DNA from: Heterobilharzia americana | Lineage: Eukaryota > Platyhelminthes > Trematoda > Strigeidida > Schistosomatidae | Direction of reading: 5' to 3' | Length of the DNA stretch: 64,000 bases | Assembly (NCBI GenBank): GCA_944470555.2 | Contig: OX104134.1 | Span: 72,286,678-72,350,677 of the forward strand | Shown: positions 12,118 through 22,595 of the stretch, piece after piece | Position numbering within the stretch: position 1 is the stretch's first letter | How the letters are laid out: every line of letters begins with the position of its first letter | Translations under genes and position numbers: made by a program | The notes under the pieces: model-generated | The model's input: only the letters and a program-made list of their open reading frames with translations | The model's database searches: none | Told to the model about the DNA's origin: nothing

Positions 12118-13379
12118 AATATTCTCACCCTGTTAGTGTGAGATTTATAGTCTTCTCAAGTTAATATGCAAACTTAATTTTGTTCCTTAAAGACTAAAAA
12201 TAAATATTTTACAGGGTAATATCAGTATTTGTATGTTCTAATATTCAAAACATTGTTCACACAGGTCTACTATCAGGTTTTCGTATTTATATTATTCTCA
12301 TCTGTTTGCCAGTATTTGAAATCAAATCTATATTTATTTGATACGATTATCCTACATAACCTTATTTTGGTATGTTGACCTTGACTTCATGGAACAACGG
12401 CTTTAACTGATACAAAACTGGAGTTGCCGCGGAAGCTGAACCACAGGTCTCTGAGGTTACCGGTAAGCATTCTTACGACTAAGCTATATAACCCAACTGC
12501 TGAACAGGTTTAGCTTTAATTTCAGCTACCATAGTGAACTCGCTTAGTAATTTTACTGGTCAGTATTTGACAACAGCGTAAACCAAACCCTACTTCATGG
12601 TTTCATACTTATAGAAACTCATCAGATCTGAACGCGAAACGTCTCGTGGAATCTGATAGTCCTTTGGGACATGAAGTGGAACCACTTAGAAGACGACTAG
12701 AGGTAAGGTTTGTTGCAAATTTTCAGTCTATAGCAATCACCCATAGTACCGAAATAACACCGTACTATGCGGTACTTAGTTTAATTTGTAGTTATGATCC
12801 GTTAGATTAAGAAATAGTACTGCTTGCAGTCCAAGTACTATTGCATGTCTTGCTCTTTTACCGCATCGGTAGGTCTTTCGAGACTATGTGTGTGCGAATG
12901 AATATTTTCAAGCCAATGATTAGTTCTGCATAAGTTTCCTGCCGTTATCATAGTTTTTGTGACAGATGCTGTTGTAGATTTAAGACATCGAGATAAAGAG
13001 TCTATGAGTCTATGCGAATTATGCGAACCATATCCACCACTAGCACAGAAAACAGTCCGACAATGGAGCCTCGGGATTGACATAACATGAAGTTCCATGT
13101 CATTTTATTAGATATGCAATTCGATGGAATAACAAGTTGTGTTGTTCCAAAGTGTAACTTATCTAATGTAAAATGCAGCTGAGAAACTGACTTGGGAACG
13201 AAATTAAATAAAACGGAATTTTACGGCCGAGGATTAAGAAAATATGAAATGCAGTCAGTTCACTAAAATACAAATAAATACTTGAAAACATTTGTTCTCC
13301 GATACAAATTTAAAGTCAGCAACGAATGTGAAAAAAGCAGGATTTAATGAATTTATAAGTCCCAGCAGTATTCGTCAGC
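12118..13379. other. AT-rich DNA with one possible tRNA-like SINE trace
   Basis: Around 12400-12485 the minus strand has a degenerate tRNA-like stretch (TAGCTTAGTCG and a GGTTCAGCTTCC B-box-like string), a weak SINE candidate. Nothing else was recognised. Confidence 0.35.
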
Positions 13380-13582
13380 TGGATATCGTGGGTACTTGTA
13401 GTAATGATGGGTAGTGGTTAGCAGTGGAATCCAAGATTTGGATTTCGTCCTACTTGAGACTCGTTAGCCCTATGTACCTGCCTCGCAGTGGGGGGTGTTG
13501 TCCCAGCTGGGATTTGAATCCGGGACCAGCGGCTTCAAACGTCAGATCGTTATCCACTACACCACTGAGCCGCGCTGGCCAA
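13380..13582 (-). mobile_element. tRNA-derived SINE with decayed hammerhead (Sm-alpha-like)
   Basis: The minus strand begins with a well kept tRNA-like head (about 13580-13500: GCTCAGTGGTGTAGTGGAT A box, GGATTCAAATCC B box). The hammerhead region follows at about 13475-13425: GAGTCTCAAGTAGGACGAAA keeps stem II and GAAA, but CUGAUGA is changed to CTAACGA. The 3' segment TTGGATTCCACTGCTAACCA matches the Sm-alpha-like tail at 1.83-1.87 kb. Probably inactive. Confidence 0.75.
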
Positions 13583-13879
13583 TCTTTGTAAAACGGGTAT
13601 AGTTTTTAGTATTATTTCTTGTATTGTACCGTCGTTGATTGGAGCGGATTTATCGGCCTCTATAGGCATATGGGTTCTTGTGCGGATGCCTCGATATTAC
13701 CTGTGCTCTAATTATAGTAACGATGGTATAATACAAAAAATAATACTAATGATAAAAATGGTAATAGGAATAAGGTTAATTAGGCGGAACAAATCACAGA
13801 AGGAAAACAAAATATCAGATAGGTGATAATTAATAGCGAAGAGTAAATAAGAAAGATTAAATATGATTAGACTATCTTC
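13583..13879. other. spacer, nothing recognised
   Basis: AT-rich, lying just downstream of the PLE 3' end. It may include PLE 3' untranslated sequence. Confidence 0.35.
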
Positions 13880-15075
13880 TAGCCCCTACCATGGCAGATT
13901 CAAGCTGATACCATTTCCTTCTGAATGCAGAGGTTTGTTTTTACAACTTGAATCACACAGGCTTCTGCATATCTAAGCAACTTCTTATTCTGCTGTCTAC
14001 TGATAACCGTAAAGGACTTATAGGTATCAATATCATACCCATAATCCATTAGGTGTTTCGTCATCGAACTCCTCGGGGTCTTCTTCTTAGCATGCTTCAA
14101 CCATTTGGGTAGGTGTTTAGCCATTCAAGTACACAGACGCCTCTCCTTACGACCAATGTATCTGCTTCTGCAGGCAAATTCAAACTGATGTATGCATTTA
14201 GATATGTTGAGGGTTGGAGCCCTGTCTTTCCCTGATTGTTGCAGTACCCTTTTGGTGGTGCTAAGGAGAATCAGTTTAGCAGCGTAGTAAGTCCTTCTGG
14301 CGGACTTCTCCAGTCTTCGCCTAACTACTTCTGGCAGGTCGTTACCTTTGAATGCCAAGGTGATATAGCGTAATTTCTTCTGCACTGCTGTTCTGCTTCC
14401 TACCCATTTTGCTTGCTTTCTGGGTACCCATTCTTCACTATGACTTTTTAAAAGTCAACTTTTCTTACTCTAGTGTTCTGTCGGGACAAATATTCCTGGC
14501 TCTGTTAAGCAGCATTCCGACTACATTCACTCTGTATTGGATCTTGACAAAAGTCCTAAAATGAAGTCACTGTCCTGTTCATGAAGGTTTCCTATAGAGG
14601 ACATTTCGATAGATCCATCGATTTTTCTCACCAATGAGACATCCAAGGAACTAATCATAGTATTTTCCTCACGCTCAACAGTAAAGGTCAGGTTTCGGTG
14701 AGATGAACTGAAGCTCTTTATTAGTGCTTTTGCCTTCACTTCGCTATTACATACAATGAATATGTCGTCCATGTAGAGCTGGTACAGTTCCGTCTGACCA
14801 GTGAGGGACTTCAAACTACTGTTTTCAGACTTGATAAAAATAAGTCAGCGAAAAGAGGACCCAGAGGGCTTCCAATTGCGACTTCATCAGTTTGGCGGGA
14901 TAACTGTCAGTTGAACTGGGAGTGGACGCTCTTGGTGCGTAGATTTGGGAGCTTTGTCAACTTGTTTGCTGGGATAGGGATATTACAAATGAACTCAATG
15001 GCTTCATTAACTGGTACATTTGTGAAGAGAAATACAATATGAAACTATCGGCGCTCAAGAGACTCAGTTTTCACC
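13880..15075 (-). mobile_element. Penelope-like element, RT plus YIG endonuclease, broken
   Basis: Read on the minus strand the order is that of a PLE. At 15010-14850 lies VNEAIEFICNIPIP and later QTDEVAIGSPLGPLFADLF, the RT motif containing the GSPLGP turn. Near 14780-14750 is YMDDIFIVCN, an intact YxDD catalytic motif. At 14680-14620 is FTVEREENTMISSLDVSL. The connector follows, and at 14385-14125 comes KCIHQFEFACRSRYIGRKER, the YIG endonuclease entry. A final block at 14100-13900 reads SMTKHLMDYGYDID and AEACVIQV, ending in LCIQKEMVSA. At least three frame changes and stops separate these blocks, so it is a pseudogene. The N-terminal part is missing beyond 15075, where simple sequence begins. 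Confidence 0.85.
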
Positions 15076-15246
15076 CCTGTGTGAACATTATTATTGTTAT
15101 CATAATTTTTTTCTCACCTTAAATCTACTACTATCCAAACTCAGTTAACATCTTCAAACCATTCAATATTCAATCTCGTTTTTATTAACATTTGACCTGT
15201 GAAGGCTGTTCATTTCTGTTATTACACCTAAATCTGTCTCAGTCTC

Positions 15247-15248
15247 CG

Positions 15249-15324
<76 letters not shown>

Positions 15325-15462
15325 TGTATGTATGTATGTATGTATGTATGTATGTATGTATGTATGTATGTATGTATGTATGTATGTATGTATGTATGTA
15401 TGTATGTATGTATGTATGTATGTATGTATGTATGTATGTATGTATGTATGTATGTATGTATG
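15247..15462. repeat. compound microsatellite (TC)n(TA)n(GTAT)n
   Basis: About 26 bp of TC repeat, then about 22 bp of TA repeat, then about 168 bp of perfect GTAT/TATG tetranucleotide repeat (about 42 units) ending at TGCACG. Open frames of Tyr-Val-Cys-Met or Thr-Tyr-Ile-His repeats across it are only translations of the microsatellite. Confidence 0.97.
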
Positions 15463-16329
15463 CACGTTCTTTGTCATTGTTTAATAGTTTATATAATCAA
15501 GTATTTAGATTATAGAATTGACAAGTACTACTGGAATTTGTAAATTCATTAAGTCTTGCTTTTTTCACATTTGTTAGTTGTTTTAAATAAATATTTCTGT
15601 TGCAGTCATCAACGAATGTTGATGATAGGTACTGAAATCCTGTACCTTCATAAGTATCCCTAAACGTCTAAATAATCCTTCCTATTCACACTGAACAACA
15701 ACAAATTGAAATTCGAGAAGAAATTAGTGCAATATTATTCACAAGTTGGACTGCAAGGGCTATGATGACTAACACACTAGACTTATTTACATACTAACCA
15801 ACAAACATACAAGGATCAGCGAATAAGCAACAAAACAAACCTACCTCTAACGTGTTTTCTTGTGGGGAACTAATTGATTTCTAAACTGTTTTTATCACAA
15901 ATTTACGATGAACAGCTTTTGAAGATGATTCGTTGAAAAGGAAACTTTCTTCGCTGAATTGTCTTGTCAAATTTACGTATATTCAAAACCCATTGAGAAC
16001 CTAGTGAATCGGACAGTTTTCTCTTCTTATATCAGTATATCTTTGTAATGTGCACTAAAGACCTCGAAGAGAACTGAGCATAATAACACACTCAGCATGA
16101 AACCCAAAAGCCCTGGACTCGAACTATCACATCGTTGTCAGTGTAAGATGGACAAAATCAACGTAGAACTTCGCACACAAATGCATCCGTTTAAGTTAAC
16201 ATGCTTCACGGTAGCATACAAAAACAGGTGGATAGAAAAAGAGTGATATCAGAGTAGACAAAAATGTATGAGGGAACCAGTAATTAGAAAATTAAAACAA
16301 AGGGGAATATTGAAGCTCCTGAAAGCACC
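15463..16329. other. AT-rich DNA, nothing recognised
   Basis: No coding potential or shared repeat was seen. A plain AT-rich interval between the microsatellite and a LINE remnant. Confidence 0.4.
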
Positions 16330-17720
16330 AAAGAGTGCATACATCTGGACTATTGTGACCAATTTTCAGCCATGTAACCACGAGTCCACAATAACTGATT
16401 CCGATCGTCTCGTGGACCCCACCCATACAGTCCGTATCTCCCTACTCACCTGAGACCAACAGTTAGGAACTTCATGGAATCGTCCACGTCTTGGAGTGGC
16501 CATCCTGAAAGCCCCCTTCAACCTAATACAATTCCCCCACCGTGGTAAGTCGAGGTAGGCCGCGTGGCTCGACATGCACAACACTTGTCCAAGATATCTC
16601 AGTCAACTAAGGTTTGCAACCTCATCGATTGACCTACCTTTCTTCCCTAGTACCCTTCGCCTGACCTCAACATTGATCACACGGTGATCCCACCAAACGC
16701 GAGCAAAGCTACGAAGAAATCTGTGATTGAAACTCTGTAATCGTTTCATACCTACTATTTTTCATAGCTCTGTCTCACAGCCGTATAATATGAGAGAACA
16801 GAATGCAGTGGAGTATACTCATCCTTCGATAGACAGTTGAATATTTCATCAGATGATGCAAGTTGGTAAATGCCCAGCGGGCCTTCTGTATCTGAACTGA
16901 GATTTCGTCGGCAACCAGCTCGTTCGACGCGTTCATGCAACTCGCCCCACTTCACTCCCTATCATTGAAGCAGTAATGATTGCAGACCAGTCGTTGAGCA
17001 TCATCCTACATCTGACAGTTGTTAAACGCATGCCAGCCACACATACTCAGATTTCTGCTAGATGAGTTCACAAGACCCTGCATTTTGTCAGCGTCTTCAC
17101 CTATCAGGACAGTATCGTCTATATACTGCAAGTCAACTAGATGACCTCCAAAGGGATAGTTCGTCCCCTATGATGAAGTCAAACGTATCTAAGATTATGT
17201 CAATCTGTCCGTCGACAGAGAAGTTTAAGGAGAATAATGGCAGTGGCCTTCAACACTGAATGTCGTCATTTCACCAGACAACTCTCCATGTATCCTTACA
17301 TGGTTGCGTAAGTTTGGGTTGAGGATTTGGATTAACTTTTTACATGCTTGATTGATACCCCTTTCACACCCATACATTGTCACAACATCTCACGGTCGAC
17401 AGAGTCGAAGGCAGCCTTTAGGATGAGAAATATGGCAACTGGAGTCTGCTAGTAGATTTGGCTATTTCCTCGGATCCGTTGGAGGGTGGAAATTACATCG
17501 ATACACCCTTGACTGGACCTGAAACCTGACTTCTTTTCTTGGGTTTCCTATTTCTAAGCTGCGACTAGGCGTTGGCTAACTATGAACCGAAGGATCTTGG
17601 GAATAATATTAGTCAGACTAATTCTCCTACGGTTGTCACGGGAAGGCTTCCTTCCCTTCTTATTTGCTCAGATGATCAGAGAAGTAGGCTAGTATGATGG
17701 CACTACCTCTTATTCTCGTA
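16330..17720 (-). mobile_element. decayed LINE (non-LTR) reverse transcriptase
   Basis: On the minus strand, fragments in several frames follow the LINE RT order. Near 17620-17540 a block reads PKILRFIVSQRLVAA, followed by GFRSSQGCIDVISTLQRI. Near 17430-17380 is motif A (LKAAFDSVDREML). Near 17140-17080 is a degraded motif C region. Near 16780-16640 is FNHRFLRSFARVWWDHRV, and near 16610-16580 LRYLGQVLCMSSH, the C-terminal block. Stops are frequent. It is of the same general subfamily as the 2.3-3.9 kb remnant. Confidence 0.75.
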
Positions 17721-18470
17721 TACTACCTAGTGCTTCATCAATGTACGCTATTTAGAAATCTTAAGCTAAGATAAAGTATTGCCTCAACATTTAGAGTTTT
17801 TCTTTGGTTTTCCAACCGATGTTTATGCCGGATTAAAATCACCTGAAGCCTACTACTACCAGAAATAAGTACAAAAAACTAAGGACATAATTGGGACTGC
17901 AAAATATGAAAGTGATCAGACAAATAGGTCAGCATTAATTTCCCACTTATCTGCTTATTAGAATTATGGTCGGTCGTTTAAACGTTACAGTTAGGGAAAT
18001 TGAAACATCCATTTAGCATTAATGAATGATAGTAACATACACAACTCGAAATTCCATTGACTGTCTATCTCAAAGTGCGCATTGAAATTCTGTTGAATAT
18101 ATATATCAGTGTTGACAGTCAAGTTTCAGAAAATCAACTTTACAATAAAATATATTACGGTCGTATTTTTGAGATGGGAAAGTCACATATCCTCAGCTAA
18201 AGATATTTTTTATCATACTATAAGTATTTCTCATCAAAGTGTTACGTCTAGTCACTTTCAATATTTGATTTTTTTCAGTTTCCATCTGTTTGAGAAGAAA
18301 GATGTATTCATTGTCATTTTAAAGGACCATACGCTTGTGCTTGAAAACACTGGACAAGATTTGATACAGTGGTAAATTATATATTTCAGTGATTATCACA
18401 AATCTATATTTGATACACTACTGATAAGTAGATGGAATGCTAAGCATTGAGCTGTGATAACAGACTACTA
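17721..18470. other. AT-rich DNA, nothing recognised
   Basis: One open frame of 88 codons (18109-18375, +) is AT-rich and matches nothing recognisable. It was not called as a gene. The interval is the left flank of the intact RTE insertion. Confidence 0.4.
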
Positions 18471-18483
18471 ATGGATAATAACA
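18471..18483. repeat. target-site duplication (left) of intact RTE
   Basis: ATGGATAATAACA, repeated exactly at 21700-21712 directly after the (TAA)n tail. This exact 13-bp match fixes both ends of the insertion. Confidence 0.9.
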
Positions 18484-18504
18484 ACCTCGCCTGGTTAACT
18501 AGTT

Positions 18505-18590
18505 TACTAGTTACTAGCCGGTCCTAAGCCCGGGTAAAGAGGGAAGGTTGGGCATAGGGCTAGCAACCCTACCCCGTAAAACAAATCTAA
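18505..18590 (+). promoter_or_regulatory. conserved GC-rich 5' end of the RTE, possible self-cleaving fold
   Basis: The segment with GCCGGTCCTAAGCCCGGG, then GAGGGAAGGTTGGGC and CTAGCAACCC is kept in copies A (about 11160-11250) and B (about 29755-29850) despite decay elsewhere. It has several complementary runs (GGTTG/CAACC, AGCCC/GGGCT). RTE and related LINEs are known to carry HDV-like ribozymes or promoters here. I could not build a convincing double-pseudoknot by eye, so the function is inference. Confidence 0.35.
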
Positions 18591-18670
18591 CCGCTAAAGA
18601 AACTTCAAAGCACAAACAAAATATAAAAAATGAAAACAAACTTATTCCCCGCTGGAATCGGAGAGGCGAA

Positions 18671-21600
18671 ATGACGCCAGTTGGTGAAAGCCTTCGGGAA
18701 GCCAATTGGCCGATGTGTCTTCTCTCGATGAAAGCGAAAGTAAACGTGGGGACATGGAATGTCCGCACGATGTTTGAACCCAGTAAGGCAGCCCAGATTG
18801 CAAAGGAGATGAGAAGGTATAACATCGAAGTGCTTGGGATTTGCGAAAGCAGATGGAATGGGAGTGGACTCTCCAAACTGTCAACTGGAGAATCAATAAT
18901 CTACTCCGGTCACCCAGACGCCAACCACGAGCACACTGAGGGAGTGGCTATCATGATGTCCTCAAGAGCATCGAAGGCTCTCATGCAGTGGGAACCAATC
19001 TCCTCCAGGATCATGACAGCAAGATTCAACTCAAAAGGAAGAAAGGTCACAATCATACAATGTTATGCACCTACAAATAATGCAGAGCAAGAGAAAAAGG
19101 AGGATTTCTACAGACAACTTCAATCAACACTGGACAAGACGTCAGTTGGCGATATCAAAATTCTGATGGGCGACATGAATGCCAAACTGGGAGGGGACAA
19201 CACGGGAAGAGAACTAACCATGGGTCGAGAGGCACTAGGTGAAATGAATGAGAATGGAGAATTGTTTGCAGAATTCTGCGCATTCAACGATTTGGTGATT
19301 GGAGGCAGTGTGTTCAGGCACAAAGATATCCACAAAGCGACATGGATTTCACCAGATGGACACACTAAAAATCAAATCGACTTTATCTCAATCTCAAGAA
19401 AATGGAGACGCAGTCTACTTAACACAAGGTCAAGAAGAGGAGCAGATGTAGGTTCAGACCACTACCTAGTGCAAGGAACCTTCCAAATCAAGTTAAAAGC
19501 CTTCAAGGAAGCTGGTGATAGACCTCAACCCAAGTACAACACTCGGAAACTGAAGGATGAAACTACAAAGGAGATCTTCAAGGCAGCCATCAAGACAAAA
19601 TGGGAGACATCGAGCGACATCCCTGAAGAAACCTGTGTGGAAGAACACTGGAAGTCTTTGAAAGCTATGTGGAAAGAAACCTGCACAACAGTATTAGGAA
19701 GGAAGAAGAAAGAAGACAAGGAATGGATCTCGACGGATACCTGGAAGCTGATAGAGGAGAGGAGGATGGTGAAGCAGAAGATAAACCAGTGCAAGGATGC
19801 TCAACGACAAGAGGAACTGAGCACAATGTATAAAACACTGGACAAAGAAGTGAAGAAGAGTGCACGCAAAGACAAAAGACACTTCTACGAAACACTGGCA
19901 AGTGAAGCAGAACAGGCTGCAGGTAAGAGAGACCTGACGACATTGTATCAAATAACCAGGTTGCTATCAGGGAAGAGACCAACACAGATGAAACCAATAA
20001 AAGATGAAGAAGGAAATTTAATTACAAAAGAAGAGAAACAGAGGAAACGATGGGCCGACCACTTCAAGAAGCTCTTGAATCGACCACCACCTGCACTTCG
20101 TCCAGAAATACCACCTGCAGCCGCTGAACTACAAGTGAACATTAATCCCCCAACGAAAATGGAAGTCCTGAACGCCATAAAGCTACTGAAATGCGGGAAA
20201 GCAGCAGGACCAGATGGAATACCGCCAGAAGCACTGAAAACAGATGCAGAGACAACAGCGGCCATGCTCACACCACTATTGCAGAAGGTGTGGAAGGAAG
20301 AGAAGGTACCTGACGATTGGAAGAAGGGTTACCTTGTCAAACTGCCGAAGAAGGGAGACCTCAGTGCTTGCAAGAACTGGCGCGGAATCACTCTCCTGTC
20401 CACCCCAAGTAAAATATTAAGCCGCATCATCCTGGAGAGGCTAAGGGATGCACTGGATTCAAAACTACGACCGGAACAGGCAGGCTTCAGGAAGTACAAA
20501 TCATGTGCAGACCAAATTGCAACGCTTCGCATCATCATAGAACAGAGCATAGAATGGCAATCACCTCTCCACCTCAACTTCATCGACTTTGAGAAGGCCT
20601 TTGACAGCGTCGACCGAGAAGTAATTTGGAAACTGCTTCAATACTACGGAGTACCGCAAACCTTTATCCGCCTCATTCAACAACTATATGAAGATGCCAC
20701 ATGCCAAGTAATCCACAATGGGAAGCTCAGTGATGCCTTTGAAGTGAAGACAGGAGTGAAACAAGGTTGCCTACTATCCCCCATGATATTCTTGATTGTG
20801 GTGGACTGGATCATGCAGCAAACAGTAGGCAGCGAGAAGAGGGGGATACACTGGACGACGGAAAAGAACCTAGAAGACTTGGATTTCGCCGATGACTTAT
20901 GCCTAATGTCACATAAACTTGAAGATCTGCAGGCAAAAACTAACAAGTTGATAGAAGAGGCAGCGAAGACGGGACTTCAGGTGAATATAGAGAAGACAGA
21001 AGTGATGAAGATACCGCACCACCACCATCAACAACAACAACAACAAACTCCAATCACTGTCAACGGGAGAAACTTAAAGGAAGTAACCTCCTTCACTTAT
21101 CTAGGAAGCACTGTTTCAACTACAGGCGGGACGGACGAGGACGTCAAAGTCAGAATCGGAAAAGCAAGACAGGCATTCATTAGCCTGAAACCAGTGTGGA
21201 GATCTTCTGCACTCAGCATGCGGAACAAGATACGGATTTTCAACACCAACGTCAAGTCAGTGCTCTTGTATGGCTCAGAGACTTGGCGCGTCACGAAAGG
21301 TATTTCCAATAAACTACAGACATTCATCAACAACTGCTTACGCTCGCTGCTGAAGATCAGATGGCCAGAAAAAATAAGCAACAAGGAACTCTGGGAACGA
21401 ACCAACCAAGAACCTATCACGCAACAAATATGCAGGAAGAAGTGGAGATGGATTGGCCATGCACTGAGAAGGCCGACTGAGGACATCACGCGTCAGGCCC
21501 TCGAGTGGAATCCCCATGGGAAGCGACGAGTTGGACGTCCAAGGGTGACATGGAGGAGGTCGTGCGAGCAGGAAATGAGAGCTTCTGGGCTGTCGTGGGA

Positions 21601-21685
21601 CCAGGTTCAAAAGATCTCAGAGAACAGAGGTCACTGGAGGCGTGCTACTGAAGCCCTATGTTCCACTAGGAACCCAAGGGACTAA
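18671..21685 (+). CDS. RTE retrotransposon polyprotein: endonuclease and reverse transcriptase
   Basis: A 1004-codon ORF, the usual length for RTE proteins. I chose ATG 18671: the frame is open upstream to about 18548 but has no ATG there; another in-frame ATG lies at 18728. The N-terminal endonuclease, which nicks target DNA, keeps its catalytic blocks: GTWNVRTM (Asn30), GICESRW (Glu59), YAPTNN, GDMNAKLG (near 168), NQIDFISI (near 235) and GSDHYLV (near 261). RT blocks follow: NWRGITLLSTPSKIL, FIDFEKAFDSVD (motif A, near 637), GVKQGCLLSP (motif B, near 695) and LDFADDLCLM (motif C, FADD, near 739). A His4-Gln6 run near 784-793 and a C-terminal KKWRWIGHALRR block complete it. No stop, frameshift or missing catalytic residue was seen, so it may be functional. 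Translation start on the natural transcript is uncertain. Confidence 0.95.
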   Translation: MTPVGESLREANWPMCLLSMKAKVNVGTWNVRTMFEPSKAAQIAKEMRRYNIEVLGICESRWNGSGLSKLSTGESIIYSGHPDANHEHTEGVAIMMSSRASKALMQWEPISSRIMTARFNSKGRKVTIIQCYAPTNNAEQEKKEDFYRQLQSTLDKTSVGDIKILMGDMNAKLGGDNTGRELTMGREALGEMNENGELFAEFCAFNDLVIGGSVFRHKDIHKATWISPDGHTKNQIDFISISRKWRRSLLNTRSRRGADVGSDHYLVQGTFQIKLKAFKEAGDRPQPKYNTRKLKDETTKEIFKAAIKTKWETSSDIPEETCVEEHWKSLKAMWKETCTTVLGRKKKEDKEWISTDTWKLIEERRMVKQKINQCKDAQRQEELSTMYKTLDKEVKKSARKDKRHFYETLASEAEQAAGKRDLTTLYQITRLLSGKRPTQMKPIKDEEGNLITKEEKQRKRWADHFKKLLNRPPPALRPEIPPAAAELQVNINPPTKMEVLNAIKLLKCGKAAGPDGIPPEALKTDAETTAAMLTPLLQKVWKEEKVPDDWKKGYLVKLPKKGDLSACKNWRGITLLSTPSKILSRIILERLRDALDSKLRPEQAGFRKYKSCADQIATLRIIIEQSIEWQSPLHLNFIDFEKAFDSVDREVIWKLLQYYGVPQTFIRLIQQLYEDATCQVIHNGKLSDAFEVKTGVKQGCLLSPMIFLIVVDWIMQQTVGSEKRGIHWTTEKNLEDLDFADDLCLMSHKLEDLQAKTNKLIEEAAKTGLQVNIEKTEVMKIPHHHHQQQQQQTPITVNGRNLKEVTSFTYLGSTVSTTGGTDEDVKVRIGKARQAFISLKPVWRSSALSMRNKIRIFNTNVKSVLLYGSETWRVTKGISNKLQTFINNCLRSLLKIRWPEKISNKELWERTNQEPITQQICRKKWRWIGHALRRPTEDITRQALEWNPHGKRRVGRPRVTWRRSCEQEMRASGLSWDQVQKISENRGHWRRATEALCSTRNPRD

Positions 21686-21699
21686 TAATAATAATAATA
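21683..21699 (+). repeat. (TAA)n tail of the RTE
   Basis: About six TAA units. The first is the stop codon of the ORF. The tail abuts the right target-site duplication. Confidence 0.9.
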
Positions 21700-21712
21700 A
21701 TGGATAATAACA
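21700..21712. repeat. target-site duplication (right) of intact RTE
   Basis: ATGGATAATAACA, identical to 18471-18483. Confidence 0.9.
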
Positions 21713-22429
21713 GTATATAGTGTAGTGTTGTTTTATTTATTGTAATAAGTTTGTATGCACATCAAATTTCGCATACTGAGGAACTAAATGTAGATTTAAT
21801 GCTAAATGGAATCAGATAGGTTTACATTCATAAGTAAGTTATAGGTTTATCCGTTATTTCATCTTCTCTGCACTCATGAGAATACTATAAATGAATATAG
21901 CAAGCTTTAAAAAGATGAAATGAAAGGGTATACTGATGAAAACTACAAGTCTCACTTACTAAATGACTAGTGTGTTTGGAACATAAGCAATATACGTATC
22001 AATCTGTTAACCGAAAGAAAAGTAGGACAGTAAAGTCACACGTGAAACCTGTATCTGAATACACTCATACTTTCAGTCAGGATAGAATTTTATTGTCACG
22101 GGAATTTTAGGATATAGAAAACAAAAATGGTATGATTTATGCAAGAAAATCTGAATCATTTTGTATTGTCTTCTAGGCTGATTCTGCATCACGCACAGCT
22201 GAAGAACAGTCTTTAGTTTTTTGATACTCAAAGTGAAATTATCGCTACTAACAATCGATTTACTAATTGTGTAGTAACGAAGATACACACAGGGAATTTA
22301 TGCCTTCACAAATAAACGTTAAGTTACTATTCTACCCTTTCAGTAACAGATTATTACCTCTGCTACATGTACAGTAAGTAAAGGACGAATACCTAATCAT
22401 TCTCACCTATTTTATAAATTGTTTGGGGC
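21713..22429. other. AT-rich DNA, nothing recognised
   Basis: Right flank of the RTE insertion. Short open frames only, without recognisable content. Confidence 0.4.
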
Positions 22430-22595
22430 CAGCTAGATTGGGGATGTAGGTCGCGAGTCCCCCCCAGTTTAAGACTCTTCGGCTGGATTCGGTTACGTCT
22501 CAGTAAGTGGTGGTGTTCCCACTGGGACTCAAACCTAGTACCCAACACTTCAAATTACAGACACCTATTCAATAGGCCTTCGTGACTCGGTAGCT
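22430..22595 (-). mobile_element. tRNA-derived SINE, decayed hammerhead
   Basis: The minus strand has a tRNA-like head (CGAGTCACGAAGGCCT and a GGTTTGAGTCCC B box near 22535-22520) followed by a hammerhead trace reading CCGAAGAGTCTTAAACT with the core mutated. A G-rich run replaces part of stem II. Confidence 0.55.

Larger units (their letters stand above)
18484..21699 (+). mobile_element. full-length RTE-clade LINE retrotransposon
   Basis: A 3.2-kb non-LTR retrotransposon bounded by 13-bp target-site duplications. The order is a 5' region of about 190 bp with a GC-rich start (GCCGGTCCTAAGCCCGGG), a single uninterrupted ORF with apurinic-type endonuclease and RT, and essentially no 3' untranslated region: the TAA stop lies inside the (TAA)n tail (about six units). 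Short length, one ORF and a short microsatellite tail are typical of the RTE clade, which in schistosomes includes SR2-type elements. An exact subfamily name would need a database comparison. Completeness plus exact duplications suggest a recent insertion. Four or more degraded relatives lie in this window (copies A-E). Confidence 0.95.

Noticed and set aside
12600..12660. Hammerhead-like strings (CTGATGAG with GAAAC nearby on the minus strand, and GCGAAACGTC on the plus strand)
   Set aside because: No proper stem II with the GAAA in the right place could be drawn.
15163..15543. Open frames of 60-107 codons with Tyr-Val-Cys-Met or Thr-Tyr-Ile-His repeats
   Set aside because: They are translations of the (GTAT)n microsatellite in several frames at once.
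18514..21610. Many minus-strand open frames across the intact RTE
   Set aside because: Shadow frames of the long plus-strand coding sequence; none has a known motif.
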